A DNA stretch of 64,000 bases, taken from positions 310,001 to 374,000 of the forward strand of contig NZ_KB822577.1 of NCBI RefSeq assembly GCF_000364605.1, in the 5' to 3' direction. Each line of letters starts with the position of its first letter. The first letter of the stretch is position 1. Shown in pieces: positions 26,019 through 34,380 of the stretch. This DNA is from Nocardioides sp. Iso805N. GTDB lineage: Bacteria; Actinomycetota; Actinomycetes; Propionibacteriales; Nocardioidaceae. The position numbers and the translations under genes were made by a program. The notes below the pieces were generated by a model, which did not search any database, was not told the DNA's origin, and saw nothing but the letters and a program-made list of their open reading frames with translations.

Positions 26019-26049
26019 GGGGTGGTGCGGCACCACCCCGCGCGGGGTA
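26019..26049. promoter_or_regulatory. Overlapping dyads between modC end and DUF6325-like copy B
   Basis: GGGGTGGTG-CGG-CACCACCCC (26019-26039) is a perfect 9-base-arm repeat; overlapping it, CACCC-CGCGCG-GGGTA (26034-26049) matches the island's CACCC-N6-GGGTG dyad with one mismatch. It may be an operator for the DUF6325-like gene or a hairpin ending the mod transcript; no T-run follows on the minus strand. Confidence 0.45.
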
Positions 26050-26069
26050 GATGTTCTTCCGGACGACGA

Positions 26070-27125
26070 TCAGAGCAGGTAGATCGCTACCTCGGTCGCC
26101 TTGACGGAGAACGTGACACGTTGCCCGGTCTCCAGCTCGAGGTCGGCCGCCGCGACGAGCGTGACGTCCGCGGCGAGGTCGCCGGCTCGGACGCGGAGGA
26201 GGTCGGCATGAGGCTCCAGCTCGCTGATCCGCACCTGGAACGAGTTGCGTGGGCTGCCGTGAACCGGCTCGCGGAACACCGAGACCGAGGAAGGTCGGAA
26301 GGCCGCGACGACGGGTGTTCCCGAGGCGGGCGCATCGCCATCGACCATGCCGGTGATGCGGTCGCCGCGACTGGTCTCCACATGGTCTCCGCGCCACGTT
26401 CCGTCGAGCAGGTTGAGGCCGGCCAAGCGGGCGACGAAGGTGCTGCGTGGTCGCTTGAGAACCTCGCCGCTGATGCCCGACTCGATGACGCGGCCGGCCT
26501 CGAGGACCACGACCCGGTCTGCGAGGAGCAAGGCGTCGAGAGGATCGTGTGTCACGAGGACGACGGTCCGGTCGGCGAGAACGCGACGCAGCGTGTGGCG
26601 CAGCGCCGGAAGGACAGCGATGTCGAGCGCGGCCATCGGCTCATCCAGCAGGAGCAGGCCCGGGTCGGCCGCCAGGGCCCGGGCCACGGCCACTCGCTGG
26701 GCCTGTCCTCCCGACAGCTGGGACGGCCGGCGCGCCGCGAGATCGCCCACGCCGACCTCGTCGAGCCACCTCTGCGCGATTCGCCGGGCCTCGCTACGTC
26801 GCGTGCCGTGGCTACGCGGCCCGAACGCGACGTTCTCCAGCGCGCTGAGGTGAGGGAAGAGCAGGGGTTCTTGGCCCAGCAGCGCGGTGCGGCGCGCATG
26901 CGGCGCGACGGCGACGCGCGACGTCGCGGGACCGGCATCGGTCAGCACTCGTCCGTCCAGCACGATCTTGCCCCTGTCGGGGATCAGGAGACCGGCGGTG
27001 ATGGCCAGCGCCGTCGACTTCCCCGACCCGTTGGGACCCAGGACGGCCAGCGTTTCGCCGGTGGCGACCTCGAAGGCGATGTCGACGTCTCGGTGATCGA
27101 CGCGTGCGGAGAACTGCAGGCTCAT
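26070..27125 (-). CDS. modC: Molybdate ABC transporter ATP-binding protein
   Basis: 351 residues. Walker [13 protein letters not shown] near 29-40, signature [15 protein letters not shown], Walker [13 protein letters not shown] and switch His in [17 protein letters not shown]. The last 70 residues form a TOBE/Mop-like domain with the R[IS][16 protein letters not shown] segment and end in [11 protein letters not shown], typical of ModC. It powers molybdate (or tungstate) import with ModB and ModA. The ATG at 27125 overlaps the modB stop (ATGA). No defect seen. Confidence 0.93.
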   Translation of the reverse strand: MSLQFSARVDHRDVDIAFEVATGETLAVLGPNGSGKSTALAITAGLLIPDRGKIVLDGRVLTDAGPATSRVAVAPHARRTALLGQEPLLFPHLSALENVAFGPRSHGTRRSEARRIAQRWLDEVGVGDLAARRPSQLSGGQAQRVAVARALAADPGLLLLDEPMAALDIAVLPALRHTLRRVLADRTVVLVTHDPLDALLLADRVVVLEAGRVIESGISGEVLKRPRSTFVARLAGLNLLDGTWRGDHVETSRGDRITGMVDGDAPASGTPVVAAFRPSSVSVFREPVHGSPRNSFQVRISELEPHADLLRVRAGDLAADVTLVAAADLELETGQRVTFSVKATEVAIYLL

Positions 27126-27907
27126 CGTGTGCCGCGACCTTGACCCGCCAGGCCGATGACCAGCACGGCGACGACGACCAGCACCAACGCGAGTGCCACG
27201 GCGGCGTCGGGGTCTGTCTCGCGCTGAAGGTAGATCTCGAGCGGAAGGGTCCTGGTGCGGCCTTGGAGGCTGCCGGCGAAGGTGATGGTCGCACCGAACT
27301 CGCCCAGGGAGCGCGCGAACGCAAGGACGGCGCCCGAGATCAGTCCTGGCACGACGAGGGGAAGGGTGATGCGTCGGAACACGGTCGTCGGGCGCGCCCC
27401 GAGCGAGGCTGCTGCGACCTCGTAGCGCTGGCCGCCGGTGCGGAGTGCACCTTCGAGGGAGACGACCATGAAGGGCAGCGCCACGAACGTCTGGGCGAGC
27501 ACCACCGCGATCGTGGTGAAGGCGATCTGGATACCGGCCGCGTCCAGCGTGCTGCCGAGCAGTCCGCGGCGCCCGAACGTGTACAGCAACGCGAGACCAC
27601 CCACGACGGGCGGGAGCACGAGGGGGAGGAGCACCAAGGAGCGAATGACTGCCAGGCCGGGGAAGTCGCGGCGAGCAAGGACGAGTGCCATCGGGACGCC
27701 GAAGACGACGCACAGCCCCGTGCTGATCGCGGAGGTCTTCAGACTGAGCACGAAGGCGTCCCTGGATGCTTGCGAGGTGATCAGCGACCCGAAGTGGGTC
27801 CAGTCGACCTTCGCCACGATGGCCACCAAGGGCAGCAGAACGAATGCTGCGCCGAGCACCGCGGGGACATAGATCCACCGGGGTAGCCCGACGGTTCGAT
27901 CGCTCAC
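27122..27907 (-). CDS. modB: Molybdate ABC transporter permease
   Basis: 261 residues with six membrane helices. The EAA loop with which the ATPase engages is [27 protein letters not shown] (written in parts: EVAAASLGA, then [13 protein letters not shown]), and [15 protein letters not shown] is the molybdate-permease hallmark. It starts at GTG 27907, 72 bases after modA's stop on the same strand, and overlaps modC by four bases. In the membrane it forms the homodimeric channel of the ModABC importer. Confidence 0.93.
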   Translation of the reverse strand: MSDRTVGLPRWIYVPAVLGAAFVLLPLVAIVAKVDWTHFGSLITSQASRDAFVLSLKTSAISTGLCVVFGVPMALVLARRDFPGLAVIRSLVLLPLVLPPVVGGLALLYTFGRRGLLGSTLDAAGIQIAFTTIAVVLAQTFVALPFMVVSLEGALRTGGQRYEVAAASLGARPTTVFRRITLPLVVPGLISGAVLAFARSLGEFGATITFAGSLQGRTRTLPLEIYLQRETDPDAAVALALVLVVVAVLVIGLAGQGRGTR

Positions 27908-27979
27908 CCCGGCGACCCTACTGAGGAGCAGCTCGGGTAGGCGTGACCGAGATCGTGTCGGCTCACAGGACCGGGGTGC

Positions 27980-28759
27980 TCAGGGCTTGGCGAAGCCGGC
28001 GGCTGCCAGGATCGACTGGCCGGTCTCGCCGGTCACCGTGTCGACGAATTCCTGGGCGATGTCGGAGTGCTTGGAGTCCTTCAGCGCCACGATCGGATAC
28101 GTGTTCACGACCTTGTTCGACTCGGGGAAGGGGACTCCCTTGACCTTGTCGCCGGCGGCAGCGACGTCCGTGACGTAGACGAGTCCTGCGTCGGCCTCAC
28201 CGGAGGAGACCTTGCCCAGCACGTCGGTCACCGACTCCTCTTCGCTGACCGGCTTGAGGGTCACTCCGGTCACGGACTCCATCTTCACGGCTGCCGCGCC
28301 ACAGGGCACCTCGGGCGCGCACACGACGACCTTGACACCCGGCTTGGCCAGGTCGGCGAACGAAGCGATGTCGGCCGGGTTGTCGGGCGGAGTGGCGATC
28401 TCCAGGGTGTTCGAGGCGAAGTTCTTGGGGTCGCCGGCCTGCAGGTTCGCGGCGGTCAGCTTGTCCATGTTCGCGGTGTCGGCCGAGGCGAAGACGTCCG
28501 CAGGCGCACCCTGCTGGATCTGGGAGACCAGGTCGGAGGAGCCGCCGAAGCTGAACTCGACCTTGACCCCGGGGTGCTCGTCCTCGAACTTGTCGCCGAT
28601 CTTCTGGAACGTCGAGGTCAAGGATGCGGCGGCGAAGACCGTCAAGGTCGTCTTCGACCCGCTGCCACCGCCGCCACCACTGTCGGACCTTCCGCACGCC
28701 GAGGCGCCGCCGGCAACCATCAGCGCCGCTACCAAGAGCCCGAGGATCCGTGTCCGCAT
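27980..28759 (-). CDS. modA: Molybdate-binding lipoprotein
   Basis: 259 residues. Signal peptide of a lipoprotein, with hydrophobic LGLLVAALMVAGG and lipobox ASAC (Cys22), then a Gly/Ser linker. The mature part begins TLTVFAAASLTSTFQKIGDKFE, the usual ModA start with the oxyanion-binding Ser after AAAS; a second ligand site is FGGSSDLVSQIQQGAPADVFASAD, and DAGLVYVTDV follows. It captures molybdate outside the membrane. The ATG at 28759 faces a 17-base palindrome (28780-28796) that probably controls it. First gene of modABC. Confidence 0.94.
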   Translation of the reverse strand: MRTRILGLLVAALMVAGGASACGRSDSGGGGGSGSKTTLTVFAAASLTSTFQKIGDKFEDEHPGVKVEFSFGGSSDLVSQIQQGAPADVFASADTANMDKLTAANLQAGDPKNFASNTLEIATPPDNPADIASFADLAKPGVKVVVCAPEVPCGAAAVKMESVTGVTLKPVSEEESVTDVLGKVSSGEADAGLVYVTDVAAAGDKVKGVPFPESNKVVNTYPIVALKDSKHSDIAQEFVDTVTGETGQSILAAAGFAKP

Positions 28760-28779
28760 GATCGAATCGAACCATACTT

Positions 28780-28796
28780 CCTAGGTATTACCCAGG
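28780..28796. promoter_or_regulatory. Imperfect palindrome between modA and its regulator
   Basis: CCTAGGTATTACCCAGG: core GGTA-T-TACC with outer CCT and AGG arms, about 15 of 17 positions symmetric. On the minus strand it lies just upstream of TATGGT, a possible modA -10. A likely operator for the divergent MerR/TOBE regulator; binding is inferred. Confidence 0.55.
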
Positions 28797-28857
28797 TACT
28801 TGGTCTCGCCAGCACCGGCGGGGTCAGCTTCCCGCTCTGAGCCGCTAGCCTCGATCC

Positions 28858-29280
28858 ATGCCCCAGTACCTGCGAATCGGCGAGGTGGCCCAGGCGCTGG
28901 GCGTCAGCCCGGACACGCTGCGCCGTTGGGAGGGTGAGGGCCGGATCGCGTTCGAGCGGCGGGGCAACCAGCGGGTGCTCGACGCGGACCGACTGCCCGA
29001 GCTGCTCGCCGCGACCCGCAGCCGCGAGCGGGTCTCCAGTGCGCGCAACCGGCTGACGGGCGTGGTCACCTCCGTGGTCCGTGACGGCGTGATGGCGCAG
29101 GTCGAGCTCGCCTGCGGCGAGTATCGGCTGGTCTCGCTGATGAGCCGCGAGGCTGCCGACGAGCTGGGCCTCGAGCCCGGCGTGGCGGCGAGCGCGGTGG
29201 TGAAGGCCACCAACGTGATCGTCGAGATCGAGGCGCCGCGGCCCGCCGGGTCACCGGTGCCGGACCGGCTCCACGGCTGA
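28858..29280 (+). CDS. MerR-type HTH plus TOBE molybdate-responsive regulator
   Basis: 140 residues. Residues 4-50 form a MerR/excisionase-type helix-turn-helix, LRIGEVAQALGVSPDTLRRW, followed by the wing EGRIAFERRGNQRVLDAD. Residues about 68-130 form a single TOBE/Mop molybdate-binding domain (SARNRLTGVVTSVVRDGVMA, ending VVKATNVIVEIE). The combination suggests a ModE substitute that senses molybdate and controls modABC, from which it diverges across 98 bases containing a palindrome. Classical ModE has two Mop domains, so this protein would need to dimerise. Activator or repressor mode is not readable. Confidence 0.88.
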   Translation: MPQYLRIGEVAQALGVSPDTLRRWEGEGRIAFERRGNQRVLDADRLPELLAATRSRERVSSARNRLTGVVTSVVRDGVMAQVELACGEYRLVSLMSREAADELGLEPGVAASAVVKATNVIVEIEAPRPAGSPVPDRLHG

Positions 29281-29313
29281 CGAGCCCATCGGCCGCAGCG
29301 GTAGTCCACGTTA

Positions 29314-29330
29314 TTGCGAGGCACTCGCAA
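29314..29330 (+). promoter_or_regulatory. Nur-like box upstream of the nickel ECF operon
   Basis: TTGCGAGGCACTCGCAA, a perfect 7-base inverted repeat with 3-base centre that fits the Streptomyces Nur pattern TTGC-rich half, 5-base spacer, GCAA-rich half. It sits 77 bases before the nikM start. Nur is a nickel-sensing Fur-family repressor, which supports nickel rather than cobalt transport here. Confidence 0.55.
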
Positions 29331-29406
29331 CAAGCAGGGGATGGCGATAGCATCGACGTGCCGGTGTGATCGATGCGCGCCGTGCGCGATCGACGAGAGG
29401 TCCCAC

Positions 29407-30498
29407 GTGCACATCCCCGACGGCTACCTGAGCCCGTCCACCTGCGCCGTCGGCTACGCCGTCGCCATACCGACGTGGGCGATCGCCAGCAAGCGGGTCA
29501 GCAAGGTGGTCAAGACCCGCAACGTGCCGATGCTCGCGGTCTTCTCCGCGCTCTCGTTCCTGGTGATGATGTTCAACGTCCCGATCCCGGACGGCACCAC
29601 GGCGCACGCGGTCGGGGGAGCGGTGATCGCGATCTGCCTGGGGCCGTGGGCGGCGGTGATAGCCGTCTCGGTGGCGCTGCTCTTCCAGGCGCTGCTCTTC
29701 GGCGACGGCGGCGTGCTCTCGTACGGCGTCAACGTGGTCAACATGGCGATCATCCTGCCGTTCGTCGGCTACGGCATCTACCGGCTGATCGCCGGGCGCA
29801 CGCCGCTGACGAGCGGGCGCCGCGTCGTCGCCGCCGCCATCGGCGGGTACGTCGGGATCAACGCCGCCGCCCTGGCCGCAGCAGTGGAGTTCGGCATCCA
29901 GCCGGACCTGTTCAAGAGCGCCGACGGCACGCCGCTCTACTCGCCGTACCACCTGAGCCAGACCATCCCCGCGATGGCCATCCCGCACCTCACGATCGCG
30001 GGGCTCGTCGAGGCGGTCATGTCGGCCGCGATCGTGGCCTACCTCCAGCGGGCCGACGTGTCGCGGCTGGTGCCCAGCCATCCCGGCATCCCGCTCACCG
30101 AGGCCGACCGGGCCCCACGGCCGGCCCGGACGCTGGCCCCGGCCAGGGTCGCGCTCGGCTTCGTCGTCCTGATGGTGGTCCTCAGCCCGCTCGGCCTGCT
30201 GGCGCCCGGCGGCGCCTTCGGCGAGGACAACCCGAACGACCTCAACCTGAACAAGCTGGGGCTGCACGCGGTGCCGGCAGGGCTGGACAAGTACAACGGC
30301 TTCTGGAGCCACACCCTGCTGGGCGGCTACGGCTTCAGCAGTGGCGACCACGCCGACCTGGGCTACATCCTCTCGGCGCTGATCGGCATCGTGGTGGTCG
30401 GCGTGGCGATCCTGCTGATCGGGCTGGTGATGCGGGCGGTCCTCGGCCGCCGCGATGCCGACCGGGAGCGCGAGCAGGAGCCACAGCGCCTTGGCTGA
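29407..30498 (+). CDS. nikM: Nickel ECF transporter substrate-binding membrane protein (NikM/CbiM)
   Basis: 363 residues. Begins V-H-I-P-D-G-Y-L-S-P; the conserved His2 is the metal ligand at the N-terminus of this family, which fixes the GTG start at 29407 (AGAGG upstream). Seven or so membrane helices: SFLVMMFNVPIPDGTTAHAV carries the second conserved His. The C-terminal 100 residues (after RAPRPARTL) add two helices around a soluble loop (NPNDLNLNKLGL, HADLGY) like the NikN/PDGLE part, so M and N functions may be fused. It binds Ni2+ or Co2+ and delivers it with NikQ and NikO. The upstream Nur-like box favours nickel. Confidence 0.85.
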   Translation: MHIPDGYLSPSTCAVGYAVAIPTWAIASKRVSKVVKTRNVPMLAVFSALSFLVMMFNVPIPDGTTAHAVGGAVIAICLGPWAAVIAVSVALLFQALLFGDGGVLSYGVNVVNMAIILPFVGYGIYRLIAGRTPLTSGRRVVAAAIGGYVGINAAALAAAVEFGIQPDLFKSADGTPLYSPYHLSQTIPAMAIPHLTIAGLVEAVMSAAIVAYLQRADVSRLVPSHPGIPLTEADRAPRPARTLAPARVALGFVVLMVVLSPLGLLAPGGAFGEDNPNDLNLNKLGLHAVPAGLDKYNGFWSHTLLGGYGFSSGDHADLGYILSALIGIVVVGVAILLIGLVMRAVLGRRDADREREQEPQRLG

Positions 30499-31423
30499 GC
30501 ACACCACGACCACCACGCCATCGTGGCTGCTCTCGAGCAACGTCGGGCTGTGCCCGTGCGGCTGCATCGGCAAGCGGACCAAGGGCTCGTTCGTCGAGAA
30601 GACCCTGACCGGCGGCTCGGACCTGCTGCGCCAGGTGATGTTCAGCGACGACCTGGCCCGCCGCTCCGGCCTGCTGCAGCGGCTCGACCCGCGCGCGAAG
30701 CTCGGCGGGATGCTCCTGCTGCTGATCGGGGCGGGGCTGGCGCACCACCTCGAGACGCTGCTGGCGACGTACGTCGTCGTGCTGGCGCTGGCCGGCGCGT
30801 CGCGCGTCCCGCTCGGCTTCTTCCTCAAGCGGGTCTGGCTCTTCGTGCCGATCTTCACCCTGATCGTGGTGCTGCCGGCGACGCTCTCGATCGTCACGCA
30901 CGGCGATGTCGTGGTCGAGCTGTGGAGTTGGCACGGCCAGCCTCAGGGGCTGACCGCCCAAGGGCTGCGCTCGGCAGCGCTGGTCGTCTCCCGCGTCGCC
31001 GTCTCGATCTCGTTGGTCGTGCTCGTCACGGTCACCACGCCGTGGAACCGTCTGCTCGCCGGCCTCCGCGGCCTCGGCGTGCCGCGGATGTTCATCCTGG
31101 TGATCGGGATGGCCTACCGCTACATCTTCCTGCTGCTGGACTCGGTCACCGACATGTATGAGGCGCGCAAGGCCCGCACGATGGCGCGGGTCAAGCACGA
31201 CCGCACCGCGCGCGCCTTCGTCGGTGCCAGCGCCGGTGCGCTGGTCGGCAAGGCCAACCAGCTCTCCGAGGAGGTGCACCAGGCGATGGTGGCCCGGGGG
31301 TACCGTGGCGAGGCCCGGGTCCTCGACACCCTGCGGCTGCGGCGGGCCGACCTGGTCGCCCTGGCCGTCGCGGTCCTCGCCACCGCGCTCATGCTCACCG
31401 CCGATCGGATGCTCGGCCGATGA
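30491..31423 (+). CDS. nikQ: ECF transporter T component (NikQ/CbiQ)
   Basis: 310 residues. Four to five membrane helices with the T-component coupling motifs near the end, YEARKARTMARVKH and EEVHQAMVARGYRGE (the Ala-Arg-Gly type). The first 60 residues are unusual: a cysteine motif CPCGC (about 21-25) followed by IGKRTKGSFVEKTLTGG, before the usual LQRLDPRAKLGGMLLL. This could be a metal-binding tail. Start taken as TTG 30491, 8 bases inside nikM, with AGGAG upstream; other starts in frame would cut into nikM more deeply. It links the ATPase NikO to NikM. Confidence 0.85.
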   Translation: MAEHTTTTTPSWLLSSNVGLCPCGCIGKRTKGSFVEKTLTGGSDLLRQVMFSDDLARRSGLLQRLDPRAKLGGMLLLLIGAGLAHHLETLLATYVVVLALAGASRVPLGFFLKRVWLFVPIFTLIVVLPATLSIVTHGDVVVELWSWHGQPQGLTAQGLRSAALVVSRVAVSISLVVLVTVTTPWNRLLAGLRGLGVPRMFILVIGMAYRYIFLLLDSVTDMYEARKARTMARVKHDRTARAFVGASAGALVGKANQLSEEVHQAMVARGYRGEARVLDTLRLRRADLVALAVAVLATALMLTADRMLGR

Positions 31424-32331
31424 CCACCCAGGAGAGCCTCATCAGTCACGACCACGCCGGCCCGCCCACCCTGTCCGCGGGTGACCACGCCCCGCTTCCG
31501 GCCGACGCTCCGCCGGGCGCGATCTTCGTCGCCCGCGGCCTGCGCTACTCCTACCTCGACCGGTTCGCGGCCCTCGACGGCGTCGACCTGGACGTGATGC
31601 CGGGCGAGATGGTCGCGCTGCTCGGCGCGAACGGCTCCGGCAAGTCGACCCTGCTCAAGGTGCTCGACGGCCTGGTCTTCCCGAGCGAGGGGACCCTGCA
31701 CGCGTTCGGTCACCTGGTCACCGAGGGCAACCTCGAGGACGAGCAGTACGTCGAGGCGTTCCGCTCCCGGGTGGGCTTCGTGTTCCAGAACTCCGACACC
31801 CAGGTCTTCTCGCCCACCGTCCGCGAGGAGGTGGCCTTCGGCTGCCTGCAGCTCGGGCTCTCCGCCGAGGAGACCCGGCAACGGGTCGACGACGTCCTGG
31901 GCATGCTGGGCATCGCCGACCTGGCCGACCGGGCTCCCTTCCAGCTCTCCGGCGGCCAGAAGAAGAAGGTCGCGATCGCCTCGGTGCTGGTGATGAACCC
32001 CGAGGTGCTGCTCTTCGACGAGCCCACCGCGGCCCTCGACCCGCGCTCCCAGCAGTGGCTGGCCGAGCTGATCGTGGAGCTCAACGCGGCCGGCAAGACC
32101 ATCGTCTACGCCACCCACGACCTCGACGTGCTCGAGCAGATCGCCACCCGCTGCGTGGTCTTCTCCGAGGACCACCGGATCCTGGCGAGCGGGCCGCCGG
32201 GGGCGATCCTCGACGACACCGCGCTGCTGCTGAGCGCGAACCTCATCCACGAGCACAGCCACGTCCACCTGCGCGAGGGGCAGCGGGTCGAGCACAGCCA
32301 CGCGCACCAACGCGGCGGGCACCACCACTAG
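31420..32331 (+). CDS. nikO: ECF transporter ATP-binding protein with His-rich tail (NikO/CbiO)
   Basis: 303 residues. Walker A LLGANGSGKSTLL near 68-80, Q-loop FVFQNSDTQVFSPTV (the DTQ[VL]FS motif of ECF ATPases), signature QLSGGQKKKVAIASVL, Walker B VLLFDEPTAALD, switch ATHDLD. The N-terminal 35 residues and the last 30 are histidine-rich (LIHEHSHVHL, EHSHAHQRGGHHH), suiting metal buffering. ATGA overlap with nikQ at 31420. It hydrolyses ATP to drive nickel uptake with NikM and NikQ. Confidence 0.9.
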   Translation: MTTQESLISHDHAGPPTLSAGDHAPLPADAPPGAIFVARGLRYSYLDRFAALDGVDLDVMPGEMVALLGANGSGKSTLLKVLDGLVFPSEGTLHAFGHLVTEGNLEDEQYVEAFRSRVGFVFQNSDTQVFSPTVREEVAFGCLQLGLSAEETRQRVDDVLGMLGIADLADRAPFQLSGGQKKKVAIASVLVMNPEVLLFDEPTAALDPRSQQWLAELIVELNAAGKTIVYATHDLDVLEQIATRCVVFSEDHRILASGPPGAILDDTALLLSANLIHEHSHVHLREGQRVEHSHAHQRGGHHH

Positions 32332-32361
32332 CGCTCCGTCGGTGGGTGGCATGATCGGGCC

Positions 32362-33201
32362 ATGAGTGCGGCGCCGATCGTGGTGACGGGCGCGACCGGC
32401 CGGCTGGGCGGCAGGGTCGCCCACCGGCTGGCGGAGCTGGGCGTGGCCCAGCGACTGGTCGTGCGCGACCCGGGCAGGGTGCCGCGGCTGGCCGGCGCGG
32501 AGGTCGCGCAGGCGACGTACGCCGACGGTGAGGCGGTGCGAGCCGTGCTCGCCGGTGCGGGCACGGTGCTGATGGTCTCCGCCGCCGAGACGCCCGACCG
32601 GGTGGCACAGCACCGGACGTTCGTGGATGCGGCGGCTGTCGCGGGGGTCGAGCACCTCGTCTACATCTCGTTCTACGGCGCCGCGCCGGACGCTACGTTC
32701 ACGCTGGCGCGTGACCACTGGGCGACCGAGGAGCACATCCGTGCCAGCGGGCTGCGCTCCACGTTCCTGCGCGACAGCCTCTACGCCGACTTCCTGCCGC
32801 TGATGGTGGGGGAGGACGGCGTGCTGCGCGGTCCGGCCGGCAACGGCGCTGTGGCAGCCGTCGGCCAGGACGACATCGCCGATGCCGCCGTCGTGGTGCT
32901 GCGCGATCCGTCGGCCCACGCGGGTGCGACCTACGACCTGACCGGACCGGAGGCGCTGACGCTCGACGAGGTCGCGACGCGGCTCTCGGCGGCGTTGGGT
33001 CGCTCGATCCGCTATCACGCCGAGACGGTCCCGGAGGCCTACGCCTCCCGCGCCGTGTACGGCGCCCCGGACTGGCAGCTCGACGCCTGGGTCTCGACGT
33101 ACCTCGCGATCGCGGACGGCTCGCTCGCCGGCGTCTCGACAGCGATCGCCGACCTGACCGGGCATCCGGCGCGCTCCCTGGAGCAGGTCGTCGGCTCGTG
33201 A
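32362..33201 (+). CDS. NmrA-like NAD(P)-binding protein
   Basis: 279 residues. Rossmann N-terminus IVVTGATGRLGGRVAHRLAE with the NmrA/atypical-SDR TGATGxxG motif, then VVRDPGRVPRLAGAEV and VYISFYGAAPDATFTLARDHWATE; the normal SDR YxxxK is not evident, as in the NmrA group. Related to azoreductase-like quinone reductases and to redox-sensing NmrA proteins. The substrate is unknown. It lies 30 bases after nikO on the same strand and converges on the PfkB kinase with only 7 bases between; co-transcription with the nickel genes is possible but probably incidental. Confidence 0.8.
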   Translation: MSAAPIVVTGATGRLGGRVAHRLAELGVAQRLVVRDPGRVPRLAGAEVAQATYADGEAVRAVLAGAGTVLMVSAAETPDRVAQHRTFVDAAAVAGVEHLVYISFYGAAPDATFTLARDHWATEEHIRASGLRSTFLRDSLYADFLPLMVGEDGVLRGPAGNGAVAAVGQDDIADAAVVVLRDPSAHAGATYDLTGPEALTLDEVATRLSAALGRSIRYHAETVPEAYASRAVYGAPDWQLDAWVSTYLAIADGSLAGVSTAIADLTGHPARSLEQVVGS

Positions 33202-33208
33202 GGCGAGG

Positions 33209-34075
33209 CTAGAGCTCGTCCCGGTACGGCGGGTTCGCTCCGGCACGCGACACCGTGACAGCGGCCGCGCGGACGGCATGGCCGAGGACCTCGCGCGGGT
33301 CGCGGTGCGGGTCGTCCCAGAGCGCGTCGAGCAGCGCCGCCGAGAACGTGTCGCCGGCTCCGATGGTGTCGGCAACGGTGACCGGGACGGCGGCCACGGC
33401 GATGGTCTGCGTCGCGGTGACCCAGCGGGCGCCCCCCGCGCCCTCAGTGACCACGACGGCTCGGGCCCCGAGGGTGAGCAGGTGGTGGGCGGCCTGCTCG
33501 ACGTCGTGCTGGGGATAGAGGACGGCCAGGTCCTCGTCGCTGGCCTTGACCAGGTCGGCATGTCGAGCGACTCGCTCCACCGCATCGATCAGCCCCGTGC
33601 CGGTGCCGGTGATCGAGGGCCGGACGTTGATGTCGTAGGAGACGAGCGTCTCCGGCGGGACGCGCTCCAGCAGCGCGAGTACGTCGTCGGCGCCCGGCGC
33701 CAGCACCACCCCGAGGGAGCAGACGTGCAGCACGCGCGGCCGACCGAGGCCGACCACGCCGAGCCGCCACTCCAGCTCGAAGACGTAGCTCGCGGAGCCG
33801 TCCCGGCCCAGCGTCGCGTGCGCTGTCGAGGTCCTGCGCAGGATCCGCGGGTCGCCCTCCAGGCGGACCCCGTCGGCGGCGAGGTGCTCGGCCAGCAGCC
33901 GGCCGTGCGCGTCGTCGGCGAACGCGGTGGCGAAGCGGACCGGCCTGCCCAGCCGGGCCAGCGCGACCGCCACGTTGGCGGCACTGCCGCCCGCGTGTGG
34001 TGTCGTCGTACCGTCGAGATCGGTCACGATGTCGACCAGTGCCTCGCCCACGACGAGGGCGTCCGGAACCTGCAT
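33209..34075 (-). CDS. PfkB-family carbohydrate kinase (fructokinase-like)
   Basis: 288 residues, the usual size. N-terminal VVGEALVDIVTD and the first signature HAGGSAANVAVALARLGRPV (about 27-46), with the ATP-binding and catalytic block DTIGAGDTFSAALLDAL near 238-254, where the Asp of GAGD is the base. It phosphorylates a sugar, probably fructose or a related ketose, in the cytoplasm. ATG start at 34075 chosen because homology begins there; a longer frame running through the tRNA in antisense is an artefact. Alone on its strand, next to tRNA-Asp. Confidence 0.87.
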   Translation of the reverse strand: MQVPDALVVGEALVDIVTDLDGTTTPHAGGSAANVAVALARLGRPVRFATAFADDAHGRLLAEHLAADGVRLEGDPRILRRTSTAHATLGRDGSASYVFELEWRLGVVGLGRPRVLHVCSLGVVLAPGADDVLALLERVPPETLVSYDINVRPSITGTGTGLIDAVERVARHADLVKASDEDLAVLYPQHDVEQAAHHLLTLGARAVVVTEGAGGARWVTATQTIAVAAVPVTVADTIGAGDTFSAALLDALWDDPHRDPREVLGHAVRAAAVTVSRAGANPPYRDEL

Positions 34076-34180
34076 GGAGCGATCCTGACAGGGCGGGATG
34101 GCCCCGATTGGGTATCTCCGCGAGGCGTGGGATATGTTTCTCTCGTTCCGGTCGCGAGGCCTCGCGGCCCGGAGCGCCAA

Positions 34181-34257
34181 GGCCCCGTAGCGCAGTTGGT
34201 TAGCGCGCCGCCCTGTCACGGCGGAGGCCGCGGGTTCAAGTCCCGTCGGGGTCGCCA
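34181..34257 (+). tRNA. tRNA-Asp (anticodon GTC), CCA encoded
   Basis: Full cloverleaf: acceptor GGCCCCG with CGGGGTC (one G-T pair), D arm GCGCAGTTGGTTAGCGC, anticodon stem CCGCC-CTGTCAC-GGCGG with anticodon GTC, T arm GCGGGTTCAAGTCCCGT, discriminator G and CCA. It is a plausible integration site for the element to its right. Confidence 0.97.
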
Positions 34258-34260
34258 GTC

Positions 34261-34304
34261 GAAACGGCCTCTGACCAGCGGAAACGCTGATCAGAGGCCG
34301 TTTC
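34261..34304 (+). terminator. 20-base-pair stem with GAAA loop after tRNA-Asp
   Basis: GAAACGGCCTCTGACCAGCG (34261-34280) pairs with 34285-34304 across a GAAA tetraloop, with a single mismatch, and is followed by GCATTTGGTTT. It is long and nearly perfect. The terminator role for the tRNA is likely; an integration-related role is also possible. Confidence 0.6.
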
Positions 34305-34317
34305 GCATTTGGTTTCA

Positions 34318-34337
34318 TGCCCAATGCGTGCCCAATG
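34318..34337 (+). repeat. Tandem 9-base direct repeat TGCCCAATG
   Basis: TGCCCAATG at 34318-34326 and again at 34329-34337, an 11-base period, just right of the tRNA hairpin. Short direct repeats at one helical turn next to a tRNA resemble arm-type sites for integrase or excisionase; this role is inference. Confidence 0.4.
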
Positions 34338-34380
34338 TAGATGGGCTCGCGGGTCGCTCTGGGGCGAAGTGGGCGGCTCT

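Noticed and set aside
29281..29406. Cobalamin or other metal riboswitch before nikM
   Set aside because: No B12-box or riboswitch core found; the Nur-like DNA box explains control better.
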